Counted from the first letter of the stretch, positions 10,423 to 17,693 are shown. The stretch: DNA of 42,292 nucleotides from an uncultured Prevotellaceae bacterium (GCA_946406435.1 CAMJKP010000024.1:1-42292), one strand, 5' to 3'. Made by a program: numbers and translations. Notes: generated by a model not told the origin, from the sequence alone.

Positions 10423-10570
10423 TAATGAAATCCTTTACTTTCTGCTTTAGCCTCAAGTCCGTTCTACCTCCGTTGCAAGTCCGTTGTAAATCCCTTCCAA
10501 GTCCCATTTAAGGAACGGAGTAGAAGCGAAGGAAGAGCGAAGGATTAGCGAAGGTAAGACGGAGGTAATA
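10423..10570. repeat. Degenerate 10-12-bp tandem repeats with inverted copies
   Basis: Units like AAGTCCGTT and CCTCCGTTGC on one side face GGAACGGAGTAG and GCGAAGGA units on the other, so the stretch could fold on itself. It has the same plan as 18741-18833 but different units. No gene. Confidence 0.6.
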
Positions 10571-10574
10571 GGTT

Positions 10575-10857
10575 GGTGTAATACCCTTGCAAAGAAAAAA
10601 ATCAAAAAGTTTTTAGAGCGAGTATTACACCTTTTGTTGTTGTGAGTGATATTTTGTTTGATTATCAGCGCGTTAGATGAGGTGTAATACCCTTGAAAGT
10701 ATTACACCATTTAGGGCGATTTGGTGTAATACTGGTGTAATACTTTCAGGGGTATTACACCAAGGCAAACAAATTGATTAGCAATTATTTAGTGTGCTCA
10801 AACCTGCAAAGGTGTAATACTCGGCATTGAAAACTTTTTGAAAAATAGTATTACACC
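10575..10857. repeat. Array of nine GGTGTAATAC decamers in alternating orientation
   Basis: Perfect copies on the plus strand start at 10575, 10681, 10723, 10734 and 10811; perfect copies on the minus strand occupy 10622-10631, 10699-10708, 10752-10761 and 10848-10857. Two pairs form 28-bp palindromes with 10-bp arms and 8-nt loops (10681-10708 and 10734-10761). No gene in the interval. Confidence 0.92.
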
Positions 10858-10880
10858 AAGTTTCGCATAGTTCAAGTTGG

Positions 10881-10998
10881 AAGTGAAAAGTGAATAATGA
10901 ATAATACTTAATACTGGTGGACACCTTTATGAGACTTTCGCTATGGTTCCAATCGGCGACAGAAGTATTATTCACTATTCGCTATTCACTTTTCACTT
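10881..10998. repeat. Inverted repeat overlapping the SRPBCC stop codon
   Basis: The left arm 10881-10909 (AAGTGAAAAGTGAATA...) is matched by an inverted right arm 10963-10998 with a few extra bases. The right arm includes two bases of the stop codon at 10997-10999. Confidence 0.75.
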
Positions 10999-11461
10999 AA
11001 TATGGCAGCATGGCAAGCATATCGGCGAATTTGTCGATACCCTCCTCAAGTTTCTTGCCGATCATCATCTTCATCATCATGTTGAGATCAGCCTTGAGGG
11101 TGAGGCGCATCTTTGAACCGCCTGTGCTTACTGGCAATACCTGAATCCAGAGATTTGCATCTACCGGTGACTGCTCTGTAGCGAATTTGATACATTTGTT
11201 CTCCTCGCGCTCAATGATGTTGAGGGCTATGGTGCCTATCATTGGGGCTGGGATGGCGATGCGGTCGGCAGAAAGTTCTACCTCCTTGAGTTTCTCAAGC
11301 TGTGCTGGGTCCTGACCTGCTTCCTTCATCTTCTCTGCCACCATTGGGTTGTTGGCTGCGTTTTCGAGAATAGGACGGAAGTTCTCAAGATTACTCAGCG
11401 TTGCATATACTCGCTCAACAGGTGCGTTGAGCATCTTTATCTGACTTTCGTATTTTGACAT
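10997..11461 (-). CDS. SRPBCC/START-like domain protein
   Basis: 154 residues, one domain. The opening SKYESQIKMLNAPVERVYATLSNLENF and the closing GSKMRLTLKADLNMMMKMMIGKKLEEGIDKFADML have the pattern of polyketide cyclase/START-like (SRPBCC) proteins, which hold a hydrophobic ligand between a sheet and a long C-terminal helix. No signal peptide, so cytoplasmic. Function unknown. It is probably the last gene of the minus-strand block and, from memory of Bacteroidales gene order, would normally follow pyrE directly; here a GxxExxY cassette separates them. Confidence 0.78.
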   Translation of the reverse strand: MSKYESQIKMLNAPVERVYATLSNLENFRPILENAANNPMVAEKMKEAGQDPAQLEKLKEVELSADRIAIPAPMIGTIALNIIEREENKCIKFATEQSPVDANLWIQVLPVSTGGSKMRLTLKADLNMMMKMMIGKKLEEGIDKFADMLAMLPY

Positions 11462-11478
11462 TTACTACTATTAATTTT

Positions 11479-12040
11479 GGTTGCTTACGCCAATTAAAAA
11501 AACAGGATAAAACCAATTAAAACAAAGTAAAACCTTTTACAATTTAAAAGTATCCTATACTATCATCTTCTGGGTCATAATAATATTTCTCGCATTCATC
11601 CATAACAGGAAGGAAATTATATAGTATTCCTATCCTGATTTTTGCTGCTCGCATATATGCCCAGAGTTGAAGACGTTCGTGAACTCCTATTTCGTTAATT
11701 GCTTTACACTCAACGAAAACTTTATCTTTTACGAAGAAGTCCACACGCATCTTTGTGTTTAAGACAACGCCTCTAAATTTTGGATTGAAATAGTATTCTT
11801 TCTTGAATGGAATATTGGCTTGCTTAAATGCGATTTCCAATGATTCCTGATAGATATATTCTGTTAGCTCAGGACCTTGTTCTTTATGTACCTCTTGACA
11901 ACATCCTACTATGTCATAGACATATTTCTTTAATTTAGCTTTCAGAACAGGTTCTATTTCTTTCCTTTCAAACATAAAAAGTTATTGTTTTCTATGTTTT
12001 CTTTTGTTTAAATTTGTTTTTGTAAATGGCGAAAGCAACC
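11479..12040. mobile_element. Candidate GxxExxY cassette bounded by terminal inverted repeats
   Basis: Positions 11479-11504 and 12015-12040 are inverted copies agreeing at 23 of 26 positions, both reading inward from GGTTGCTT. The 562-bp segment holds one gene and nothing else. Outside it ATTAATTTT occurs directly at 11470-11478 and 12045-12053. It has no transposase, so it would depend on one elsewhere. Mobility is inferred, not shown. Confidence 0.6.
11544..11975 (-). CDS. GxxExxY family protein (PDDEXK-like)
   Basis: 143 residues. The sequence HKEQGPELTEYIYQESL contains the G-x-x-E-x-x-Y motif of the family, and later RVDFFVKDKVFVECKA provides the D...ExK core of a PDDEXK nuclease-like fold. 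C-terminal GVHERLQLWAYMRAAKIRIGILYNF is the other conserved block. Family members occur sporadically, often in several copies per genome; their biological role is not established. The gene is transcribed in the same direction as pyrE and the SRPBCC gene and sits in the candidate cassette described at 11479-12040. Confidence 0.88.
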   Translation of the reverse strand: MFERKEIEPVLKAKLKKYVYDIVGCCQEVHKEQGPELTEYIYQESLEIAFKQANIPFKKEYYFNPKFRGVVLNTKMRVDFFVKDKVFVECKAINEIGVHERLQLWAYMRAAKIRIGILYNFLPVMDECEKYYYDPEDDSIGYF

Positions 12041-12051
12041 TGTCATTAATT

Positions 12052-12690
12052 TTATTTAAGGTCGTTACGCCAATTGGACGGATCCTTACGCCACTCTGCG
12101 AGAACGGCGAGGTCTTCCTCCTTGATATAACCGGTCTTGGCTGCGATGGCGGTAGTGTGCTCGTAGTCAGAGAGGGTGACGAGACGGACACCTGCCTTCT
12201 TGAATGCCTCTTCAGCTACAGGGAAACCGTAGGTGTAGCTTGCTACCATACCTACAACCTCGAAACCTGCCTGACGGAGGGCATCAACAGCCTTGAGTGA
12301 AGAACCGCCTGTTGAGATAAGGTCCTCGATGACTACAACCTTGGCACCCTCTGGGATAGTACCCTCAATCTGGTTACCCATGCCGTGATCCTTTGGCTTT
12401 GGACGAACATAGCAGTAAGGGAGGAGGAGCTCGTCGGCTACGAGAGCACCCTGTGCGATAGCACCTGTTGCCACGCCTGCTACGGCTGTTGCCTCTGGGA
12501 ACTCGGTGTGAACGAGGTGAACAAGTTCCTGCTTAACGAATGAGCGAAGCTCTGGATAGGCAAGAGTCTTGCGGTTGTCTGTGTAGATTGGTGACTTCCA
12601 GCCTGATGCCCATGTGAATGGATCGTTTGGCTGTAACTTGATTGCCTTAACGGCGAGCAGTTTCTCTGCGAATGCGTTTGATACTGACAT
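12052..12690 (-). CDS. pyrE: Orotate phosphoribosyltransferase
   Basis: 212 residues from the ATG at 12690, which gives the normal family start; the frame stays open further upstream only through a repeat. It contains SGWKSPIYTDNR, YCYVRPKPKDHGMGNQIEG, and the PRPP-binding loop VVVIEDLISTGGSSLKA. It converts orotate and PRPP to OMP in pyrimidine synthesis in the cytoplasm. The ribosome-binding region is formed by the GC-rich repeat at 12692-12735 (AAGGGGGTGGGT six bases before ATG). The 3' end reads WRNDLK and is partly duplicated beyond the GxxExxY gene. Confidence 0.95.
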   Translation of the reverse strand: MSVSNAFAEKLLAVKAIKLQPNDPFTWASGWKSPIYTDNRKTLAYPELRSFVKQELVHLVHTEFPEATAVAGVATGAIAQGALVADELLLPYCYVRPKPKDHGMGNQIEGTIPEGAKVVVIEDLISTGGSSLKAVDALRQAGFEVVGMVASYTYGFPVAEEAFKKAGVRLVTLSDYEHTTAIAAKTGYIKEEDLAVLAEWRKDPSNWRNDLK

Positions 12691-12691
12691 A

Positions 12692-12841
12692 TAAAGACCC
12701 ACCCCCTTACCCCTCCCGTAGATGGAGGGGAGTAGTATGTATTTTTCCCGCAGAGGTGGTTGACGGGGATAAATTGTTATTATTATTTCTAAGGAATAGA
12801 CCTTCCCCTTGATTTGAAGAGTGTATCTACTCCCCTGACAC
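12692..12841. repeat. Decayed copy of the GACCCACCCCC inverted-repeat element upstream of pyrE
   Basis: 12694-12737 matches the left arm of the 7323-7497 element closely; the opposite arm survives only as CTACTCCCCT near 12828-12837. The element ends two bases before the pyrE start codon. Confidence 0.75.
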
Positions 12842-12845
12842 ATAC

Positions 12846-12866
12846 TCCGATGTTATCAACATCGGA
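12846..12866. repeat. Perfect 9-bp hairpin just after ispG
   Basis: TCCGATGTT (12846-12854) and AACATCGGA (12858-12866) with a 3-nt loop, 7 bases past the ispG stop. There is no T tract, so processing or a weak pause site is as likely as termination. Confidence 0.6.
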
Positions 12867-12873
12867 CTTCCAT

Positions 12874-14310
12874 TTATGTGAGGGCGGTCTCTTTTTCAAT
12901 CAACTCAATCAGCTTCTCCACGGCGTTGGCTTCGGGGATTGACTTCTCCACGCAAACTTTGTTCTTGTAGAGGGAAATTTTGCCCGGACCTGCACCTACA
13001 TAGCCGTAGTCTGCGTCTGCCATCTCGCCCGGACCGTTTACGATACAGCCCATGATGCCGATTTTGAGAGTTGCAAAGCATGGATTCTCTGCCGACTTTG
13101 CCTTGATAGCCGCTTTGATGCGTGCTATGGTGCCTTGAAGGTCGTAGAGGGTTCTGCCACAACCTGGGCATGAGATATACTCGGTCTTGGTGAACTTCAC
13201 ACGAGCTGCCTGAAGGATACTGTCCGATAACTCGGTTAGAGTTGAGGGGTTAGAGGTTAGAGTTGAGGAGTTGGTTATCACCAAATCCTTTGCCTTTCCG
13301 TCGATGAGGAGGGCACCTGCGGTCATAGCTGCCTTGAGCTGGAGGTCTTCGAGGGAAGACTCGTTGAAGTCAAGGTAGAGAGTGCCGTTTTCGATACGGG
13401 CGTTCTCGCGCTTCTCGGCACATTCTGGGATGAATGACACGAGTTTCTTGGCAACAGGAATCTCGCACTCAGGCTCTTCGGAGAGGCTTACGCGGATAGT
13501 GTCGCCTATGCCTTCGGTAAGAAGGGCGCCGATACCGACAGCGGATTTGATACGTCCGTCCTCACCTTCGCCAGCCTCGGTAACGCCAAGGTGGAGAGGG
13601 TAGTGCATATCCTCTTCGTCCATCTTCTCGACGAGCAGACGAACAGACTGCACCATAACAACCGTGTTGCTAGCCTTGATGCTGATGACCACGTTCTGGA
13701 AATCCTCATCACGACAGATGCGGAGGAACTCAAGACATGACTCTACGATACCGGCAGGGGTATCGCCATAGCGTGACATGATACGGTCGGAGAGAGAGCC
13801 GTGGTTTACGCCAATACGGACGGCTGTGTTATGCTCCTTACAGATATTAAGGAAAGGCACGAAGCGGTCACGAATCTTCTGAAGCTCCTGAGCGTATTCC
13901 TCGTCGGTATATTCCAGTTTCTTAAAGACACGCGCAGGATCAACATAGTTGCCCGGATTCACGCGCACCTTCTCGCAATAAAGGGCAGCCACATCGGCCA
14001 CGTTAGCGTTGAAGTGAACGTCGGCCACGAGTGGGGTCATGATACCCTCAGCCTTCAGCGCAGCAGAGATATTCTTCATGTTCTCTGCCTCGCGAGAGCC
14101 TTGTGTGGTGAGTCGCACGAGTTCACCTCCAGCCTCAATGATACGCTTTGCCTGTGCCACACAAGCCTCCGTGTCATTGGTGTTGGTCGTGGTCATGGAT
14201 TGCACCCTTATTGGGTGTTGGGTGTTGGGTGTTGGGTGTTGGTCACCACAATATCCGCCACCTATAACTATATTGCCAACCTTTGTAGGAGTTGTTAATC
14301 TTCTTTGCAT
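12874..14310 (-). CDS. ispG: 4-hydroxy-3-methylbut-2-enyl diphosphate synthase
   Basis: 478 residues from the ATG at 14310 (a TTG five codons upstream is possible but unneeded). IRVQSMTTTNTNDTEACVAQAKRI, ADVHFNANVADVAA and KVRVNPGNYVDP mark the TIM-barrel; the iron-sulfur ligands are C381, C384, C422 and E429 (CPGCGRT, GIMGCIVNGPGE). It makes HMBPP in the MEP isoprenoid pathway. The length exceeds the about 370 residues of the short bacterial form, as expected for the long form with an inserted central domain. Two segments look foreign: residues 24-32, encoded by a heptanucleotide repeat within the otherwise conserved GGD-NPIR region, and 348-361, encoded by AACCTCT-type repeats. Neither breaks the frame. 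Confidence 0.93.
   Translation of the reverse strand: MQRRLTTPTKVGNIVIGGGYCGDQHPTPNTQHPIRVQSMTTTNTNDTEACVAQAKRIIEAGGELVRLTTQGSREAENMKNISAALKAEGIMTPLVADVHFNANVADVAALYCEKVRVNPGNYVDPARVFKKLEYTDEEYAQELQKIRDRFVPFLNICKEHNTAVRIGVNHGSLSDRIMSRYGDTPAGIVESCLEFLRICRDEDFQNVVISIKASNTVVMVQSVRLLVEKMDEEDMHYPLHLGVTEAGEGEDGRIKSAVGIGALLTEGIGDTIRVSLSEEPECEIPVAKKLVSFIPECAEKRENARIENGTLYLDFNESSLEDLQLKAAMTAGALLIDGKAKDLVITNSSTLTSNPSTLTELSDSILQAARVKFTKTEYISCPGCGRTLYDLQGTIARIKAAIKAKSAENPCFATLKIGIMGCIVNGPGEMADADYGYVGAGPGKISLYKNKVCVEKSIPEANAVEKLIELIEKETALT
13228..13269. repeat. AACTCTAACC-type repeat inside ispG
   Basis: Coding strand reads runs of AACTCTAACC / CTCTAACCCCTC, encoding SSTLTSNPSTLTEL. The same units fill intergenic elements such as 15820-15895. 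Confidence 0.8.
14211..14242. repeat. Heptamer TTGGGTG x4 inside ispG
   Basis: Four perfect units at 14211, 14218, 14225 and 14232, followed by a partial one. They encode QHPTPNTQH between the conserved Gly-Asp and Pro-Ile-Arg. Seven-base units shift the frame when their number changes. Confidence 0.92.
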
Positions 14311-14339
14311 AGTAGATAAATCCAAGTGAAGAGTTTAAG

Positions 14340-14485
14340 TGATAATTTACTATTTAACTATTTACTATGTACTATTTATTTACAATTTGTTTGATGTACT
14401 ATTTTTCGTTGGCAATAAAAATTGTGAATTTATTAAATAGTACACAAATAGTAAATAGTAAATTCGTAAATAGTAAATGGACAAT
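14340..14485. repeat. AT-rich inverted repeat between purE and ispG
   Basis: TTTACTATTT/ACTATTTACTAT units at 14346-14410 face AAATAGTA/GTAAATAGTAAA units at 14435-14480. No gene or clear promoter in this gap. Confidence 0.65.
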
Positions 14486-14991
14486 TAATTTGTCTTAAAC
14501 TCGTACTTCACCTCTGCGAGGTCCTTGTTTGCCTTCTCGATCTTCTTGCCGAGACCAGACTTGTATTCCTTCAGACGGCCAGCGATTTCTGAATCAGAGA
14601 GGGCGAGCATCTCCATAGCGAGGATAGCTGCATTCATAGCGCCATTTACACCAACTGTTGCTACAGGAATGCCAGGAGGCATCTGAATGATAGAGAGCAT
14701 AGCGTCAAGACCGTCGAGCATACCCTTGATAGGCACACCGATAACCGGAAGTGTTGTGCTTGCTGCAATAACGCCCGGAAGAGCTGCTGCCATACCTGCT
14801 GCTGCTATGATGACGCGGATACCGCGCTCCTCAGCACCACGTGCAAATGCCTCTACTGCGTCAGGAGTACGATGAGCAGAAAGAGCATTTACCTCGAAAG
14901 GAATCTTCTGGTCGTTAAGGAAGGTCATAGCCTTCTCCATTACAGGCAGGTCACTTGTGCTGCCCATGATAATGCTAACTATTGGTTTCAT
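14485..14991 (-). CDS. purE: N5-carboxyaminoimidazole ribonucleotide mutase
   Basis: 168 residues, the full family length. MGSTSDLPVMEKA at the N-terminus, SAHRTPDAVEAFARGA, AAAGMAAALPGVIAASTTLPVIGVP and SIIQMPPGIPVATVGVNGAMNAA are the conserved active-site segments of class I PurE. It moves the carboxylate from N5-CAIR to C4 of CAIR in purine synthesis (cytoplasm). Start codon is four bases from the stop of the upstream PAP2-like gene, so the two are in one operon, with ispG and pyrE following. Confidence 0.96.
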   Translation of the reverse strand: MKPIVSIIMGSTSDLPVMEKAMTFLNDQKIPFEVNALSAHRTPDAVEAFARGAEERGIRVIIAAAGMAAALPGVIAASTTLPVIGVPIKGMLDGLDAMLSIIQMPPGIPVATVGVNGAMNAAILAMEMLALSDSEIAGRLKEYKSGLGKKIEKANKDLAEVKYEFKTN

Positions 14992-14995
14992 TGTT

Positions 14996-15673
14996 CTATA
15001 TCACTAAAATTGTTATAAAGCTTATTACTGTACCTATCAGATACCCGTACACCACCTCGTGCAAAGAGTGCTGACGAAGTATCATTCGGCCTGTGCCTAC
15101 GAGTCCGGCAAGTATCAGAAGCACGCATAGCCACCAGAGCGGGTTAAAGTCGAAGAGCTCGGCAAAGGCAACAAGACTGCCTGTGAAGCCTCCTATAGCT
15201 GTTGTGTGGGTTGATATCTTGAACCAAACGTTTATGGTTGCACAGAGAATCTGGATGAACAAGGCCGCTACAACTATTGAGCTCATGAAATGAGGGCAAT
15301 GGAAATAGTTGAGTATGTAGAAGCACATGAAATAGCACATGATAGAGATAACGTATGGCACCATACGTCCCTCCCTCGTCAGAAGTCTCAGCATAGACCA
15401 TCCCTGATACTTCCTATAGAAATGAATCAGAATCGTAGGAATGAGGATTGTGCAGAGATATACTATCAGCAATACTCTCAGCATATATGATAGTGGTAGC
15501 AGACTCAGGTAGCTGAACGAGAAGAGCGCTATCATGCCAACCAAAGGCATATAGAAAGGAGTGAAGATTATACTCATAATCCTCGCAGCATTCACAGAAA
15601 GCCTAAGCATCTTGTTCACACCCCTTCTTGAGCGCGAACCTTTTTTCTGTGTCAATACCTGTGTCTGTTCCAT
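14996..15673 (-). CDS. PAP2-like membrane protein
   Basis: 225 residues with a basic N-terminus and five or six hydrophobic spans. Late in the sequence KISTHTTAIGG and GRMILRQHSLHEVVYGYLIG match the second and third phosphatase motifs of the PAP2/PA-phosphatase family (conserved His, then Arg and His). The first motif is hard to see (EGRMVPY region), so catalytic ability is uncertain. Possible roles are phospholipid or undecaprenyl-type pyrophosphate dephosphorylation at the inner membrane. It lies between rpoN and purE and overlaps neither; the four-base gap to purE suggests translation coupling. Confidence 0.72.
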   Translation of the reverse strand: MEQTQVLTQKKGSRSRRGVNKMLRLSVNAARIMSIIFTPFYMPLVGMIALFSFSYLSLLPLSYMLRVLLIVYLCTILIPTILIHFYRKYQGWSMLRLLTREGRMVPYVISIMCYFMCFYILNYFHCPHFMSSIVVAALFIQILCATINVWFKISTHTTAIGGFTGSLVAFAELFDFNPLWWLCVLLILAGLVGTGRMILRQHSLHEVVYGYLIGTVISFITILVI

Positions 15674-15689
15674 TTCTAATTGTTTTTAT

Positions 15690-15895
15690 CTAAAGGAGTA
15701 ATAAGGAGTACAAGGAGTTCTTCTTTGGGGTTATCAGGTTTTAAGGTTTGTGGGTTCTAAGGTCGGAGAGCTTTTGAATGTCTAAAGTCTTTTGTCTTTT
15801 GCCGTTTGCCTTTCTGACCTTCTAACCTCTAACCTTCTAACCTCCAAACCGGTAAAGACCTCTAACCTTCTAACCTCTAACCTCCTAACCTTGAA
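15690..15895. repeat. GGTT/AACC simple-repeat element between rpoN and the PAP2-like gene
   Basis: Starts with AAGGAGTAATAAGGAGTACA (15699 on), which shares a 16-mer with 24582-24597; then GGTT-rich units (15728-15765), a core GTCTTTTGTCTTTTGCCG, and many AACCTCTAACCTTCT units (15818-15895). The two halves are partly complementary. Confidence 0.75.
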
Positions 15896-15898
15896 GAA

Positions 15899-17425
15899 CT
15901 ACCTTCTCAACCTTGCTACCGGTATTCCGAGAGCCTCCCTATACTTTGCCACCGTTCTTCTTGCGACTGGGAATCCCTGTTTCTTCAGTTCCTTTGATAT
16001 GGCGTCATCGCTTAGAGGATGCTTCTTGTCTTCTGCCTTGACTATATCTGCAAGGGCAATCTTTACCTTTCGGTTCGACATCTCCTCCTCGCCTTCCTTG
16101 CCAAAGCTTGAAGAGAAGAAATGCCTGAGCTTGAAAATGCCCCAAGGCGTCTCGGCATATTTCGCGTTGCATACTCGTGAAACGGTACTTACGTCCATGC
16201 CTATCTTCTCGGCAATATCCGTCATAGTCATAGGCACGAGGTCGGCCTCGTCGCCATCGAGGAAGTATTTATGCTGCATCTTTATGATAGCCTGCATAGT
16301 CAAAGTCAACGTCTTCCTTCTTCTTTCTATGGCATCAATATATCCTCGTGCTCGCTCCACCTTTTCCTTGGTATAGAGCAGAGCCTCTTTTTCCATACGG
16401 TTCAGCGACTTGCTATTGTTCTGATAGCCGAGCATCTGCTGCTCGAAGTCGCGTGAGATAAACAGCTGAGGCAGTTCCCCGTTGTTGAGGGTCATAGTCA
16501 CCTGTCCGTTCTCGTCGGTATCTATGATAAAGTCCGGAGTAACCTGCTGAATGCTCCTTCCCATCGTCTCGCCAAGCGAAGCTCCCGGTCTTGGGTTCAG
16601 TTTCCTAAGTTCCTTTATAACCTCCTCAGCCTCATATTCCGAAGTCTTCAGATGCTGACGAATCTTCTCCCAATGTTTCTTCGTAAAGTCGTCGAAATAG
16701 TCGCGTATAACCCTCCTCATTCGTCGCGTGAGTCTTGAATCCTCACGACGGGCTATCTGCAGAAGCAGACATTCCTGCAAAGAGTTTGCCCCAATACCCG
16801 CAGGGTCGAAGCTCTGGAGAATCTCGAGTACGGTCTTCACATCCTTCTCGGTAACGTCAAGACCTTGATAGATGGCGAGGTTCTCGCTGATGAAAGAGAT
16901 CTCCGAGCGCAAGAAACCGTCATTATCGAGAGAGCCTATGAGGTATTCCATTATCTGACGCTGGGTGTCCGTAAGGTCCTCCTCGCTGACCTGTTCCTGA
17001 AGCTTGTCATAGAACGACTGGGTATCGCCATACACCATCTCCTCCTGTTCTGCTCCCGTCTGGTTGCTGTCTCCGTAAGCTCGGTAGTCGCTTGCCATAC
17101 GGTCGTCGGAGTCTATGCTGTCAAGGGCAGAGTCAAGAGCCTCCTCCCTGTCCTCGCGTTCTGTCTGTGCGTCGAAGTCCTCATCCTCACCCTCGCCGAT
17201 ACCGTCGCCCTCATTCAGGCTCGCATTAGGGTTGAGGTTATCATTCTCGTCCGGATTAGTACTCTCAAGGGCAGGGTTCTCATACAGTTCAGTCTTGATG
17301 TTCTCTTCCAGTTGGGCAAGAGGCATCTCCAGCAATTTCACCTGCAGAAGTTGCTGCGCGGTAAGTCGCTGTTGCTGCTGTTGTATCAGAGCCTGTTCCT
17401 GTGTGAGTCTGTTTTCGAGTGCCAT
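15899..17425 (-). CDS. rpoN: RNA polymerase sigma-54 factor
   Basis: 508 residues. N-terminal region I is glutamine- and leucine-rich (LTQEQALIQQQQQRLTAQQLLQVKLLEMPLAQLEENI), followed by a long acidic region II (about 55-115), the core-binding domain (LTDTQRQIMEYLIGSLDNDGFL...), and a DNA-binding region with DIAEKIGMDVSTVSRVCNAKY. The C-terminal RpoN box ARRTVAKYRE is intact near residue 490. It directs RNA polymerase to -24/-12 promoters and needs AAA+ activators; none is encoded here. Own promoter at 17604-17633, divergent from the tRNA-Leu promoter 18 bases away. Confidence 0.96.
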   Translation of the reverse strand: MALENRLTQEQALIQQQQQRLTAQQLLQVKLLEMPLAQLEENIKTELYENPALESTNPDENDNLNPNASLNEGDGIGEGEDEDFDAQTEREDREEALDSALDSIDSDDRMASDYRAYGDSNQTGAEQEEMVYGDTQSFYDKLQEQVSEEDLTDTQRQIMEYLIGSLDNDGFLRSEISFISENLAIYQGLDVTEKDVKTVLEILQSFDPAGIGANSLQECLLLQIARREDSRLTRRMRRVIRDYFDDFTKKHWEKIRQHLKTSEYEAEEVIKELRKLNPRPGASLGETMGRSIQQVTPDFIIDTDENGQVTMTLNNGELPQLFISRDFEQQMLGYQNNSKSLNRMEKEALLYTKEKVERARGYIDAIERRRKTLTLTMQAIIKMQHKYFLDGDEADLVPMTMTDIAEKIGMDVSTVSRVCNAKYAETPWGIFKLRHFFSSSFGKEGEEEMSNRKVKIALADIVKAEDKKHPLSDDAISKELKKQGFPVARRTVAKYREALGIPVARLRR

Positions 17426-17427
17426 AT

Positions 17428-17586
17428 TTTTAGGGGTTATGAGGTTTAGATGGTTTGGGGGTTCTCAGGTCAGAATGTTTTTGAAATTAAGAGATTAAGA
17501 AATTAAAAAAATAATTTTCAATTTTCAATTCTCCATTCTCAATTGTTTAAGACCTTATAACCTTAAAACCGAAAGACCTTAAAAAC
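17428..17586. repeat. GGTT/AACC simple-repeat element in the rpoN leader
   Basis: GGTTATGAGGTTTAGATGGTT units (17434-17462) and AACCTTAAAACC units (17550-17586) flank an AT-rich core; this occupies most of the rpoN 5' leader. Confidence 0.7.
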
Positions 17587-17603
17587 CTTTCTAATAATGA
17601 GTG

Positions 17604-17633
17604 CAAAGTTAATAATTTTATATCTATCCGCAA
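17604..17633 (-). promoter_or_regulatory. Promoter of rpoN
   Basis: Minus-strand -7 box TAACTTTG (17611-17604) and TTG at 17633-17631, 22 bases upstream. Confidence 0.75.
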
Positions 17634-17650
17634 AATTTTTGGAGATTAAT

Positions 17651-17681
17651 TTGCAAAAACCGAAAAAAACTATTACCTTTG
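17651..17681 (+). promoter_or_regulatory. Promoter of tRNA-Leu(CAA)
   Basis: TTG at 17651-17653 and -7 box TACCTTTG at 17674-17681; spacing 23. The tRNA begins 13 bases after the -7 box. Confidence 0.8.
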
Positions 17682-17693
17682 CAACCGCTTTCC

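Noticed and set aside
10575..10857. CRISPR array
   Set aside because: The repeat is only 10 bp, occurs in both orientations and has irregular spacers from 1 to over 60 bases; no cas genes nearby.
11479..12040. A known insertion sequence
   Set aside because: No transposase or fragment of one is present; the only gene is GxxExxY.
12691..12843. N-terminal extension of PyrE by 51 residues
   Set aside because: The extension is translated repeat DNA; the ATG at 12690 gives the normal PyrE start.
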